A stretch of 31,295 bases of DNA from assembly GCA_900770705.1 (NCBI GenBank), contig CAAGLF010000072.1, positions 1 through 31,295 on the forward strand, read 5' to 3'. This stretch comes from Bacteroidaceae bacterium. Its GTDB lineage: Bacteria > Bacteroidota > Bacteroidia > Bacteroidales > Bacteroidaceae. Below the pieces are notes generated by a model that saw nothing but the letters and a program-made list of their open reading frames with translations, had not been told where the DNA came from and searched no databases. The position numbers were made by a program, and so were the translations under genes. Below are positions 1 through 7,656 of the stretch, one piece after another (position 1 is the stretch's first letter; the number at the start of each line of letters is the position of its first letter).

Positions 1-1
1 C

Positions 2-139
2 AACCGGGCTTACGGCGAACAGACGGCACGGCTGTTCCGCTCGGCAGGCCTGGAGGAAGTGGAAATAAGGTCGGACAGTTTTGGAAATCCGAGGTTTGTA
101 TGCGCACGGCGTATCTCCGCGAAACTTCCTCGGAGATAA
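2..139 (+). CDS. prmC: PrmC-like release factor glutamine methyltransferase, C-terminal fragment
   Basis: The window opens inside a plus-strand reading frame that starts before base 1 and stops at TAA 137-139. The 45 visible residues contain AYGEQTARLFRSAGLEEV and then SFGNPRFVCARR. This fits the end of PrmC/HemK, the SAM-dependent enzyme that methylates the GGQ glutamine of peptide release factors; family members end with a GF-x-V-x-x-x-x-D-x-x-G-x-x-RFV pattern. No catalytic motif (NPPY) is visible because that part lies upstream. The normal protein end would be near CARR. The last residues (ISAKLPRR) and the stop codon are read from a TATCTCCG..CGGAGATA inverted repeat of the local palindromic family. 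The call rests on a short C-terminal match, so another Rossmann methyltransferase is possible. Confidence 0.65.
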   Translation, partial: NRAYGEQTARLFRSAGLEEVEIRSDSFGNPRFVCARRISAKLPRR

Positions 140-196
140 TTGAAATTTCTGCGGCGAAAAAAAAAATTTCTACGGCAGAAATTTTTTCTTTCGCCG
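112..196. repeat. Palindromic element copy 1
   Basis: Two stacked inverted repeats. TATCTCCG (112-119) pairs with CGGAGATA (131-138). Then a 20-bp arm at 152-171 (CGGCGAAA, A-run, ATTTCT) pairs with 177-196 (AGAAATTTTTT..TTTCGCCG) with one mismatch and a 5-base loop. The segment 131-152 recurs with one change at 10153-10174. The copy starts inside the end of the prmC-like frame and finishes 35 bases before the promoter of the next gene, so it probably also ends the upstream transcript. Confidence 0.8.
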
Positions 197-231
197 ATAT
201 ACTTAAAACTATTAAAAAATTAAGGTTAAGT

Positions 232-262
232 TTTGCCCTTACCGGTGCTTGCGCTACCTTTG
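232..262 (+). promoter_or_regulatory. Bacteroidetes-type promoter of the GH3-like operon
   Basis: TTTG at 232-235, a 19-base spacer, and TACCTTTG at 255-262 match the sigma-ABfr consensus TTTG-N19/20-TAnnTTTG. Transcription would start near 269, about 70 bases before the chosen ATG at 339. This also argues against the longer reading-frame start at 249, which lies inside the promoter. Confidence 0.75.
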
Positions 263-338
263 CCCTTTCAATCAAAACGGCGGCAGTACTCCTTATTATA
301 TATGGGAGCCTTTTCTGTTGCCTTATAAGAAAAAAGTT

Positions 339-1844
339 ATGTCACTCACCGCTCTTCTGCGTCCCCTGTTTCTTTCCCGGGTACGGGCCATAGAAAAATA
401 TACTACCGAAGCCGCCGACATTCAGCGGCAGGTACTCGCCCGTCTCTTGCGTCGTGCGGAAAACACCGAGTGGGGAAAAACGCACCAGTATGCCGATACG
501 CCGGATTACGACGCTTTCCGGAGAAACGTACCCGTCAACACGTACGAGGAACTCAAAGGTTACATCGACAGAATGCGCCACGGGGAAAAGAACATCCTCT
601 GGCCGGGAGCCGTGCGCTGGTATGCTAAATCCTCCGGTACTACCAATGACAAGAGTAAGTTCATCCCGGTGTCGAAGGATGGCTTGCGGGATACGCACTA
701 CGCCGGCGGAACCGACGCCGTGGCCCTCTATCTGCATAACAACCCTCGGAGCAGGATATTCGACGGCAAGGCGCTCATCCTGGGCGGCTCTCACGCGGCG
801 AACTACAACCTGCCGGGCTCGTTGGTAGGCGATTTGAGCGCCATTCTCATAGAAAATATCAACCCGCTGGTCAACTTGGTGCGCATTCCGCCCAAGAAGA
901 TAGCCTTGCTCGGCGACTTCGAGGAGAAGCGCGACCGTATTGCAGAAATAGCGGCCCGGAAAAACGTGACCAACCTCAGCGGTGTCCCCTCCTGGATGAT
1001 GGCGGTGCTCAATCGCGTACTCGAAATAACGGGCAAGCCCGACATTTCCTCCGTATGGCCCGAGCTGGAAGTATTCTTCCACGGTGGCGTGGCCTTCACG
1101 CCCTACAGGGAGCAGTACCGCCGTATGATTCCCTCGCCGGGTATGCACTTTATGGAGACTTACAACGCTTCTGAAGGTTTCTTCGGCTTGCAGAACTCGC
1201 CCGACGACCTTTCGATGCTCTTAATGCTCGACTATGGTGTGTTCTACGAATTTATTCCGATGGAAGAAGTAGGAAAAACCGACCCTGAGGTACTTCCGCT
1301 TTGGGAAGTGGAATGCGGGAAAAACTATGCCCTGCTGATTTCCACCTCCTGCGGACTCTGGCGCTACCAGATAGGCGATACGGTGAAGTTCACCTCCACT
1401 CGGCCTTACAAATTCGTCATCAGCGGCCGCACCAAGAGCTTTATCAACGCCTTTGGCGAAGAACTGATAGTAGACAATGCCGAAAAGGGGCTTGAGGAAG
1501 CCTGCCGGCAGACGGGGGCTGCCGTCCGTGAGTACACAGCCGCTCCCGTGTTTATGGACAGTGCCGGAAGATGTCATCATCAATGGGTAATAGAGTTTTC
1601 CCGCCGTCCGGAGCGCCTTGACGACTTCGCTACACGCCTCGACGAGGCACTGCAGCGGCTCAACAGCGACTATGAGGCGAAGCGCTACAAGGATTTGACG
1701 CTGCAGCGGCTTGAAATAGTGGAAGCCCGCCCCAACCTGTTCGACGACTGGCTCAAGAGCAAAGGGAAACTCGGCGGACAACACAAGGTGCCCCGACTTT
1801 CGAACAACCGCGAGCTGATAGAGGAAATACTCCGACTGAACTAA
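339..1844 (+). CDS. GH3 auxin-responsive-promoter-family protein (acyl-adenylase fold)
   Basis: 501 residues, the usual size of bacterial GH3-family proteins. The family belongs to the ANL adenylate-forming enzymes; plant members join amino acids to acyl acids through an acyl-adenylate, and the substrate of Bacteroidetes members is unknown to me. The ATP-binding signature YAKSSGTTNDKSKFIPVS is present at about residues 96-113, and QIGDTVKF and SGRTKSFINAFGEE in the second half fit the adenylase motifs. The start MSLTALLRPLF was chosen because it follows the promoter at 232-262 and gives the normal family length; an upstream ATG at 249 would add 30 unlike residues. No signal peptide, so cytoplasmic. 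It heads a plus-strand run with the lipoprotein gene 21 bases downstream. Confidence 0.85.
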   Translation: MSLTALLRPLFLSRVRAIEKYTTEAADIQRQVLARLLRRAENTEWGKTHQYADTPDYDAFRRNVPVNTYEELKGYIDRMRHGEKNILWPGAVRWYAKSSGTTNDKSKFIPVSKDGLRDTHYAGGTDAVALYLHNNPRSRIFDGKALILGGSHAANYNLPGSLVGDLSAILIENINPLVNLVRIPPKKIALLGDFEEKRDRIAEIAARKNVTNLSGVPSWMMAVLNRVLEITGKPDISSVWPELEVFFHGGVAFTPYREQYRRMIPSPGMHFMETYNASEGFFGLQNSPDDLSMLLMLDYGVFYEFIPMEEVGKTDPEVLPLWEVECGKNYALLISTSCGLWRYQIGDTVKFTSTRPYKFVISGRTKSFINAFGEELIVDNAEKGLEEACRQTGAAVREYTAAPVFMDSAGRCHHQWVIEFSRRPERLDDFATRLDEALQRLNSDYEAKRYKDLTLQRLEIVEARPNLFDDWLKSKGKLGGQHKVPRLSNNRELIEEILRLN

Positions 1845-1865
1845 CGAGAAACTACAACGGCTGTA

Positions 1866-3848
1866 ATGAAAACTTTCGCCTTACAAAAAAAAATTTCGGG
1901 CCTTGTAAAAAAAACTTCTGCCGCAGTACGTAAATTTTCTGCCCTTTGGCTGCTTTCTGCCGTGGCAGCAGCATATTCTTGCGCCAATCCCGGAAGCGGT
2001 CCCGACGGCGGTCCGTATGACGAAACGCCTCCCCATATCGTCGCCATGCAGCCGGAGCGGGGCGGAATGGGGGTGAAATCGAAACGCGTGACCCTCTGGT
2101 TTGACGAACCAGTCAAGATAGACAACGCTGCGGAGAAGATAACGATTTCGCCCCCGCAGAAAGAAATTCCTACCATAAAGGCTGTAGGACGCAAGATAAC
2201 CGTAACGCTCCAGGACACGCTGCAAGAGAACACTACCTACACCATAGACTTCAGCGATGCCATAGAGGACGCGACGGAAGGCAACCCGCTCGGAAATTTC
2301 ACCTACTACTTTACGACGGGCACGCAGCTGGATACGCTGGAAGTGGCCGGAAACGTATTGCAGGCCGACAATCTGGAACCTATCAAGGGCATACTCGTCG
2401 GTCTCCACCCTGCAGACGATGATTCGGCCTTTGTGAGCAAACCTTTCTCCCGCGTGGCCCGGACAGACAGCCGCGGACATTTTTCCATCAAGGGCATAGC
2501 GCCTGGCAAGTACAAGGTATATGCGCTGAAGGACCTGAACGAAGATTACAAGTACTCAAGTCCGGCGGAAATGTTGGCCTTTCTCGAAACTGTCGTGGAG
2601 CCAAGCAGCTTTTCCGACGTCCGGTTCGACACTTTGTGGCGGGATACGGTAGCTTACGACTCGATACGGAAAATCAACTATACACATTTCATTCCCGACG
2701 ACCTCGTACTGCGCGCTTTCACCGAGTTGCGCACCCCTCGCAACCTCCTGAAGACAAAGAGGGACGTGCCAGAATCGTTTACCGTCTTTTTCACCGCCCC
2801 TTCCGCCCACATCCCCGTAATAGAGGGCCTGAATTTCGATGCAAAAAACGCATTTCTCGAAGAAAGGACGGCCGGAAACGATACTATTACCTACTGGCTG
2901 CGCGATACCACGCTCCTGCGTCTCGATACCCTGCAGATGGTATATACTTACGAGGTTGGAAACGATTCCACCACGGCAGTAGAGCTGCGTAGCGACACGC
3001 TCGAACTGACGGCACGCCTGACTTTTGAAAAAAGAGCCAGGCAACGCGCCGAAGAATTGGAGAAATGGCAGAAAGAGCAGGAGAAAAACCGGCGTAGGGG
3101 CCGTATGGTAGAAACTACCCCGCCTCAAGAGTATCTGGAAACCGTAAGCAGAAGGTTTTCCTCCTTTGCGCCCGACGAAAACCCCGTGCTCGAATTTTCC
3201 GCACCCCCAGTAAGTGTAGATACCGCCGCTTTCCACCTGCTGCTGGCCGTGAACGACAGCACTTGGAGGGAGGTACCTTTCCGGCTCGACCCCGTAGCAC
3301 ACCGGCTGAGGCAGATACGCCTCTTTTCAGAGTGGAGAAACGATCAGAAGTACGAGCTTAAAATCGACAGCGCCGCCATACGTGGTGTAACGGGCCTGGT
3401 AAACAAGGCTCAGAGCCAGAAATTTTCAATAGGAAAGGCCGAAGAATATGGTACATTGTTCCTAATAGTTCCCGACGCCGACTCCTGCGCCATTGCCGAG
3501 CTGCTGCAAGACGATACAAAGGTGGTAAAGCAAGCTAAGGTCGAGAAAGGACGCGCTTCCTTCTACTATCTGAAGCCGGGCAGCTACTTTCTGCGGATTA
3601 TCTCCGATGAAGACGGCGATGGAAAGGCTTCTCCGGGTTGTTTTGCCGATAGAAGGCAGCCGGAAGCCGTGTATTATTTTCCGGACAAGGTAGAAATAAA
3701 GGCCAACTGGGACGTAGAGCAGACTTGGAAGGTGAGTGCACTGCCGCTCACGGCACAGAAACCTTCGGACCTCGTCAGGCAGAAAGCCGATGCCGAGAAA
3801 AAAACCGCTCACCAGCGCAATATAGAGCGCTTGAAGGAAAGAAAGTAA
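1866..3848 (+). CDS. Big_5 (Ig-like) domain lipoprotein
   Basis: 660 residues. A basic N-region (MKTFALQKKISGLVKKTSAA) and a hydrophobic stretch (ALWLLSAVAAAYSC) lead to a likely lipid-modified Cys, followed by ANPGSGPDGGPYDETPP. This is the hallmark start of a common Bacteroidetes envelope lipoprotein with a Big_5 Ig-like domain (about residues 50-140, ending in FTYYFTTGT). A carboxypeptidase-regulatory-like beta-sandwich (about 145-195, ISGHFSIKG-like, read here as RGHFSIKGIAPGKYKVYAL) follows. A lysine/glutamate-rich segment (about residues 390-420, RARQRAEELEKWQKEQEKNRRRGR) precedes the C-terminal beta domains. Function unknown; probably periplasmic or outer-membrane attached. Oddity: bases 1873-1942, encoding most of the signal-peptide N-region, are a copy of the palindromic repeat family. 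It lies between the GH3-like gene and the DUF3108 gene on the same strand. Confidence 0.8.
   Translation: MKTFALQKKISGLVKKTSAAVRKFSALWLLSAVAAAYSCANPGSGPDGGPYDETPPHIVAMQPERGGMGVKSKRVTLWFDEPVKIDNAAEKITISPPQKEIPTIKAVGRKITVTLQDTLQENTTYTIDFSDAIEDATEGNPLGNFTYYFTTGTQLDTLEVAGNVLQADNLEPIKGILVGLHPADDDSAFVSKPFSRVARTDSRGHFSIKGIAPGKYKVYALKDLNEDYKYSSPAEMLAFLETVVEPSSFSDVRFDTLWRDTVAYDSIRKINYTHFIPDDLVLRAFTELRTPRNLLKTKRDVPESFTVFFTAPSAHIPVIEGLNFDAKNAFLEERTAGNDTITYWLRDTTLLRLDTLQMVYTYEVGNDSTTAVELRSDTLELTARLTFEKRARQRAEELEKWQKEQEKNRRRGRMVETTPPQEYLETVSRRFSSFAPDENPVLEFSAPPVSVDTAAFHLLLAVNDSTWREVPFRLDPVAHRLRQIRLFSEWRNDQKYELKIDSAAIRGVTGLVNKAQSQKFSIGKAEEYGTLFLIVPDADSCAIAELLQDDTKVVKQAKVEKGRASFYYLKPGSYFLRIISDEDGDGKASPGCFADRRQPEAVYYFPDKVEIKANWDVEQTWKVSALPLTAQKPSDLVRQKADAEKKTAHQRNIERLKERK
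1873..1942. repeat. Palindromic element copy 2 (inside a coding sequence)
   Basis: TTTCGCC, A-run + TTTC, GGGCCTTGTA, A-run, CTTCTGCCGCAG and AAATTTTCTGCC are the same modules found in the intergenic copies (compare GGGCCTTGTA at 10194 and CTGCCGCAGAAATTTT at 5271). It is read in frame as the charged start of the lipoprotein signal peptide. Confidence 0.65.
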
Positions 3849-3853
3849 AAACC

Positions 3854-3877
3854 GGAAAGCCGGCACTCCGGCTTTCC
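3854..3877. other. Intergenic hairpin between lipoprotein and DUF3108 genes
   Basis: GGAAAGCCGG (3854-3863) and CCGGCTTTCC (3868-3877) form a perfect 10-bp stem with loop CACT. No T-run follows, so it is unlikely to be an efficient intrinsic terminator. It may stabilise the upstream mRNA end or tune expression inside the operon. Confidence 0.6.
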
Positions 3878-3893
3878 TCAGATGTAAGAAAAT

Positions 3894-4727
3894 ATGATGC
3901 GACGCCTCTTTATCCTACCTGCCGTCCTCGCACTGACGCTGGCGGCACTTGTCGCTCCGCTGGGGCTGCAGGCACAATGTAGTGCCGAGAATTATGCTTT
4001 CAAGAGTGGGGAAACGCTGATTTACGACCTCTATTTCAATTGGAAATTCGTCTGGATGAAAGTGGGAACGGCTTCTATGAACATTACGCAGACAGTATTC
4101 GACGGTAAGCCCGCCTACCGTTCGTATCTCATCACGAGAACAGGAGGTACGGCCGACAAGTATTTCACTATGCGCGACACGCTGATGGCTTACACGGACC
4201 TGAATCTGACTCCCCGCTACTATTCGAAGCGTGCCTTCGAGGGAAAAACATATAGAAGGAACGAAGTATGGTATTCCTATCCCGAAGGAAAATGCAGGAT
4301 GAAGATGCGTTATCAAAGGGACGACTTGGAACCGCAAATCAAGACAATCACGGAAAAGTACTGCGGCTTCGATATGATTTCCATGCTTTTGCGAGCACGC
4401 TCCTACGACTCTTCGAAGTTCAAGGTGGGCCACCGTATCAACTTCCTTATGCCCGACGGACGCGAATGTGAGTGGAAAGCGCTCGTCTACCGCGGAAAAA
4501 AGAAATTCAAGGCCGATGGAACCAATACTACCTACCGCTGCCTCGTATTTTCCTTTATGGAAAAAGAAAAGGGAGAGGAGGAAAAGGAAATTGTCACCTT
4601 CTATGTCACCGACGACAAGAACCATCTGCCCGTCCGCCTCGACTTGAACTTGCGTTTTGGAACGGCCAAGGCTTATCTGAAAGGCGCCAGAGGCGTGCGC
4701 AATCCGCAGACAGCAAAAATAAAGTAA
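3894..4727 (+). CDS. DUF3108 domain-containing exported protein
   Basis: 277 residues starting MMRRLFILPAVLALTLAALV with a clear signal peptide, cleaved probably after LQA (about residue 28). The mature part begins CSAENYAFKSGETLIYDLYFNWKF, which fits DUF3108, a Bacteroidetes/Proteobacteria family of periplasmic proteins predicted to be beta-rich and lipocalin- or LolA-like. Alternating hydrophobic strands run to the C-terminus (VTFYVTDDKNHLPVRLDLNLRFGTAKAYL). No catalytic residues are evident and the exact role is unknown. It follows the lipoprotein by 45 bases and precedes pdxB by 14 bases, so all are probably co-transcribed. An envelope-assembly role with the lipoprotein is a guess from proximity. 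Confidence 0.8.
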   Translation: MMRRLFILPAVLALTLAALVAPLGLQAQCSAENYAFKSGETLIYDLYFNWKFVWMKVGTASMNITQTVFDGKPAYRSYLITRTGGTADKYFTMRDTLMAYTDLNLTPRYYSKRAFEGKTYRRNEVWYSYPEGKCRMKMRYQRDDLEPQIKTITEKYCGFDMISMLLRARSYDSSKFKVGHRINFLMPDGRECEWKALVYRGKKKFKADGTNTTYRCLVFSFMEKEKGEEEKEIVTFYVTDDKNHLPVRLDLNLRFGTAKAYLKGARGVRNPQTAKIK

Positions 4728-4741
4728 GGAAAACACTGACG

Positions 4742-5854
4742 ATGAAGTCACTCAGGATTGTCGCCGACGACAAAATACCATTCTTGCGCGGACGTGCCGA
4801 GCAGTTGGGTAGCGTGAAGTATCTTCCCGGGGCCTCTATTTCTGCGTCCGACGTGAGGGATGCCGACGTACTTGTCGTGCGGACACGCACGCGCTGCAAC
4901 AAAGCATTGCTTGCCGGCTCGCAAGTGAAATTTGTTGCCACGGCCACCATAGGTTACGACCACATTGACACCGCTTACCTGGCCGAAGCCGGCATAGGGT
5001 GGGCGAATTGTCCCGGTTGCAATGCCGCCAGCGTGGCGCAGTACGTAGAAAATTCCCTGATCTGCCTCGAAGAAGAGCGCAACTTCCCCTTGCGCGGAAA
5101 GACGGTGGGGATAGTAGGTCTTGGCCACGTGGGAAGCGAAGTTTTCAAGGCCGTAAGCCGCCTGGGCTGCCGGATAGTCTGTTCCGATCCGCCCGTAGAA
5201 GAAACGTTGGACTTTCTGCGTAGAAATACCTCGGCAGAAAAAAAAATTTCAAGGCCCGAAAAAAAAATTTCTGCCGCAGAAATTTTTCCTTTCTCCGCAG
5301 AAATTTTTCTTCCCTTGGAGCAACTGGCGCGCGAGGCCGACATCGTGACCTTTCATACGCCCCTGACGTACACCGGAAAGTGCCCTACGTACCACTTGGC
5401 CAACGCTTCGTTTTTCGACAACCTCAAGCCGGGCGCCGTACTGCTCAATACGAGTCGCGGAGAGGTGGTGGAGACCTCCGCACTGCTCCGTGCGCTCGAC
5501 AGCGGGCGCGTCGGCGAAGCCGTCATCGACACTTGGGAAGACGAACCCTGTATAAATACTGACTTGCTCCGTCGCGCCTTCATCGCCACCCCGCATATTG
5601 CCGGCTATTCCGCCGACGGGAAAGCCAACGGCACCCGTATGGCCCTCGAAGCCGTGGCGGCATTTGCCGGCCGCCACGAAATGAGCTTCGACATCCGCCT
5701 GACGGAAGCCTCGCAGGCCGGAAATGCCGCTTATCCGCCCGAAAGTCCGCTCTTTCTCTACGATCCGCGGCTCGACAGCCAACGACTGAAAAATTCTCCC
5801 CGGGATTTCGAGAAGTTACGCGGCGACTATCCCTTCCGGCGCGAACGGAAGTGA
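4742..5854 (+). CDS. pdxB: Erythronate-4-phosphate dehydrogenase with an in-frame repeat insert
   Basis: 370 residues. PdxB oxidises 4-phospho-D-erythronate in the DXP-dependent route to pyridoxal 5'-phosphate. Visible marks: MKSLRIVADDKIPF start, RTRTRCN, TATIGYDHID, PGCNAASVAQY, the NAD-binding GIVGLGHVGSEV near residue 121, HTPLT, catalytic Arg 239 in NTSRGEVV, Asp 263/Glu 268 in DTWEDEP, His 285 in TPHIAGYSADGKANGTRM, and the DPRLDSQRLKN..LRGDYPFRRE tail. The ATG at 4742 gives the normal N-terminus 14 bases after the DUF3108 stop. Oddity: residues about 163-191 (SAEKKISRPEKK..SAEIFL) have no place in the family and are encoded by a palindromic repeat. They sit between the strand ending in SDPP and PLEQLAREADIVTFHTPL, on the surface of the Rossmann domain, so activity may survive. 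Confidence 0.9.
   Translation: MKSLRIVADDKIPFLRGRAEQLGSVKYLPGASISASDVRDADVLVVRTRTRCNKALLAGSQVKFVATATIGYDHIDTAYLAEAGIGWANCPGCNAASVAQYVENSLICLEEERNFPLRGKTVGIVGLGHVGSEVFKAVSRLGCRIVCSDPPVEETLDFLRRNTSAEKKISRPEKKISAAEIFPFSAEIFLPLEQLAREADIVTFHTPLTYTGKCPTYHLANASFFDNLKPGAVLLNTSRGEVVETSALLRALDSGRVGEAVIDTWEDEPCINTDLLRRAFIATPHIAGYSADGKANGTRMALEAVAAFAGRHEMSFDIRLTEASQAGNAAYPPESPLFLYDPRLDSQRLKNSPRDFEKLRGDYPFRRERK
5231..5313. repeat. Palindromic element copy 3, inserted in frame in pdxB
   Basis: TCGGCAGAAA, A-run + TTTC, AAGGCCCGAAA, then AAAAATTTCTGC (5263-5274) and GCAGAAATTTTT (5276-5287) as a near-perfect palindrome, and a further CTCCGCAGAAATTTTTCTTCC. All modules match the intergenic copies. The insert keeps the frame and contains no stop codon. 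Confidence 0.85.
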
Positions 5855-5881
5855 GCTTTTCCCGCATTTTCAAACTTGAAA

Positions 5882-5913
5882 TTTGGCAGAAAAACGAAAA
5901 CACCCTACCTTTG
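5882..5913 (+). promoter_or_regulatory. Promoter of cysS
   Basis: TTTG (5882-5885), a 20-base spacer and TACCTTTG (5906-5913) match the Bacteroidetes promoter consensus. It lies in the pdxB-cysS gap. The 5' leader of about 60 bases carries a GC-rich dyad (GCCGG..AGCTGCAGCT..CGGC, 5927-5947). Confidence 0.8.
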
Positions 5914-5980
5914 CGAAAACTTTACGGCCGGCAGCTGCAGCTCCGGCACCGACAGGAACTTTCAGAAACACACAAACAAT

Positions 5981-7465
5981 ATGTCCCACCAACTTCAGAT
6001 TTACAATACCCTTTCCCGGAAAAAGGAAGTCTTCGAACCGATTCATCCCGGGCACGTCGGGATGTACGTATGCGGTCCTACCGTCTACGGTGACGCCCAT
6101 TTGGGCCACGCCCGCCCCGCCATCACTTTCGACCTCCTGTTCCGCTACCTGAAGCACCTCGGCTACAAGGTGCGCTACGTAAGAAACATCACCGATGTCG
6201 GCCATCTGGAGCACGATGCCGACGAAGGGGAGGACAAGATTGCCAAAAAGGCACGCTTGGAAGAACTCGAGCCGATGGAAGTGGCCCAGCATTACACCAA
6301 CCGCTTCAACAAGGCGATGGAACTCCTCAACGTGTTGCCGCCCAGCATAGAGCCGCACGCCACCGGCCACATCATCGAGCAGGAAGAACTCGTAAGGCAA
6401 ATCCTTGACAACGGTTATGCCTACGAGAGCAACGGCTCCGTCTATTTCGACGTGGAAAAGTACAACAAGGACCATCACTATGGCATACTCAGCGGCAGAA
6501 ACCTCGACGACGTGCACGATGCGAGCCGCGAACTCGACGGTGTGGGAGAGAAACGCCGACAGGCGGATTTCGCTCTTTGGAAAAAGGCGCAGCCCGAGCA
6601 CATTATGCGCTGGCCCAGCCCCTGGAGCGAAGGTTTCCCCGGCTGGCATTGCGAGTGTACCGCCATGGGAAGAAAATACCTTGGCGCCGAGTTCGACATC
6701 CACGGCGGCGGAATGGATTTAGTGTTTCCCCATCATGAGTGCGAGATTGCCCAGGCCGTCGCTGCCCAAGGAAAGCCGATGGTCAAGTACTGGATGCACA
6801 ACAACATGATTACTATTAACGGCAAGAAGATGGGAAAGAGCTACAACAACTTCATCACTCTTTCCGAATTCTTCGAAGGGAAGCACGAGAAGCTCGAAAA
6901 GGCGTACTCTCCCATGACTATCCGCTTTTTCATCCTTCAGGCGCACTACCGCAGCACCGTTGACTTTTCGAACGAGGCCCTCCAGGCCTCCGAGAAGGGA
7001 CTGGAGCGCCTTCTGGAAGCCGTGCGGCAGCTCGACAGGGTGGAGACGGCAGCCGACGGGCGGCTTACGGCCTCCTATGCCGACGAACTGGCCGACAACT
7101 GCTATGCTGCGCTCGACGACGACCTCAACAGCCCGATTGTCATCAGCCACTTATTCGATGCCTGCCGCGTCATCAACCAGTTGGTGGACCGTAAGGAGAC
7201 CATCACCGCAGAAGGACTGGAGAAACTCCGCCAGACTTTCCACACCTTCGCCTTCGACATTCTCGGACTGCGTGCCGAGCAGTCCGGCAACGCCGACAGG
7301 GAAGCGGCCTACGGCGCAGCAATCGACTTGCTCCTGCAGATTCGCCAACAGGCCAAAGCTCAGAAAGACTGGGGTACCAGTGACAAAATCCGCAACGAAC
7401 TTGCGGCTCTCGGTTTCGAAGTAAAGGATACAAAGGAAGGCGCCACGTGGCGCTTGAACAAATAA
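5981..7465 (+). CDS. cysS: Cysteinyl-tRNA synthetase
   Basis: 494 residues, class I aminoacyl-tRNA synthetase charging tRNA-Cys. Present: zinc ligand Cys31 in MYVCGPTVYGD, the HIGH motif as HLGH (residues 40-43), the zinc/active-site segment GWHCECTAMGRKYLG, DIHGGGMDLVFPHHECEIAQ, and the KMSKS motif as KKMGKS. A DALR-type helical domain (about 340-420) follows. The C-terminal part ends DWGTSDKIRNELAALGFEVKDTKEGATW, as expected for CysS. The ATG at 5981 (MSHQLQIYNTLSRKKE) is chosen because the longer frame start at 5876 would precede the promoter. Monocistronic: own promoter upstream and a strong hairpin downstream. Confidence 0.95.
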   Translation: MSHQLQIYNTLSRKKEVFEPIHPGHVGMYVCGPTVYGDAHLGHARPAITFDLLFRYLKHLGYKVRYVRNITDVGHLEHDADEGEDKIAKKARLEELEPMEVAQHYTNRFNKAMELLNVLPPSIEPHATGHIIEQEELVRQILDNGYAYESNGSVYFDVEKYNKDHHYGILSGRNLDDVHDASRELDGVGEKRRQADFALWKKAQPEHIMRWPSPWSEGFPGWHCECTAMGRKYLGAEFDIHGGGMDLVFPHHECEIAQAVAAQGKPMVKYWMHNNMITINGKKMGKSYNNFITLSEFFEGKHEKLEKAYSPMTIRFFILQAHYRSTVDFSNEALQASEKGLERLLEAVRQLDRVETAADGRLTASYADELADNCYAALDDDLNSPIVISHLFDACRVINQLVDRKETITAEGLEKLRQTFHTFAFDILGLRAEQSGNADREAAYGAAIDLLLQIRQQAKAQKDWGTSDKIRNELAALGFEVKDTKEGATWRLNK

Positions 7466-7494
7466 AGGTAATCCGGCTGCGTAGCTGGCCCGAA

Positions 7495-7566
7495 CTACAA
7501 GGGCGGAAGAAAAAATTATCCCCGTAGAAATTTTTTCTTCCGCCCTTGTAGTTTTTCTTTTCGCCG
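7495..7566 (+). terminator. cysS terminator; palindromic element copy 4
   Basis: A perfect 23-bp stem: 7495-7517 (starting CTACAAGGGCGGAAG) pairs with 7529-7551 (ending CCGCCCTTGTAG), with loop ATCCCCGTAGA. TTTTTCTTTT follows directly, the layout of an intrinsic terminator on the plus strand. The downstream tail CCTTGTAGTTTTTCTTTTCGCCG is shared with copy 5. Confidence 0.85.
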
Positions 7567-7599
7567 AGGTTTGAAAATTTTCGGCGTCCGCCGGTGTGT

Positions 7600-7624
7600 T
7601 TTGCACGAATAATCATTACTTTTG
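7600..7624 (+). promoter_or_regulatory. Possible promoter of the GH2 gene
   Basis: TACTTTTG at 7617-7624 fits the -7 box, 33 bases before the ATG. The nearest TTTG (7600-7603) is only 13 bases upstream instead of about 19, so the -33 box is uncertain. Confidence 0.4.
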
Positions 7625-7656
7625 CAAGAGGAAAAACAGCTTAAAATCCGATACAA

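Noticed and set aside
100..393. A 97-codon plus-strand frame before the GH3-like gene
   Set aside because: It crosses the prmC-like end, the repeat and the promoter, and has no family features.
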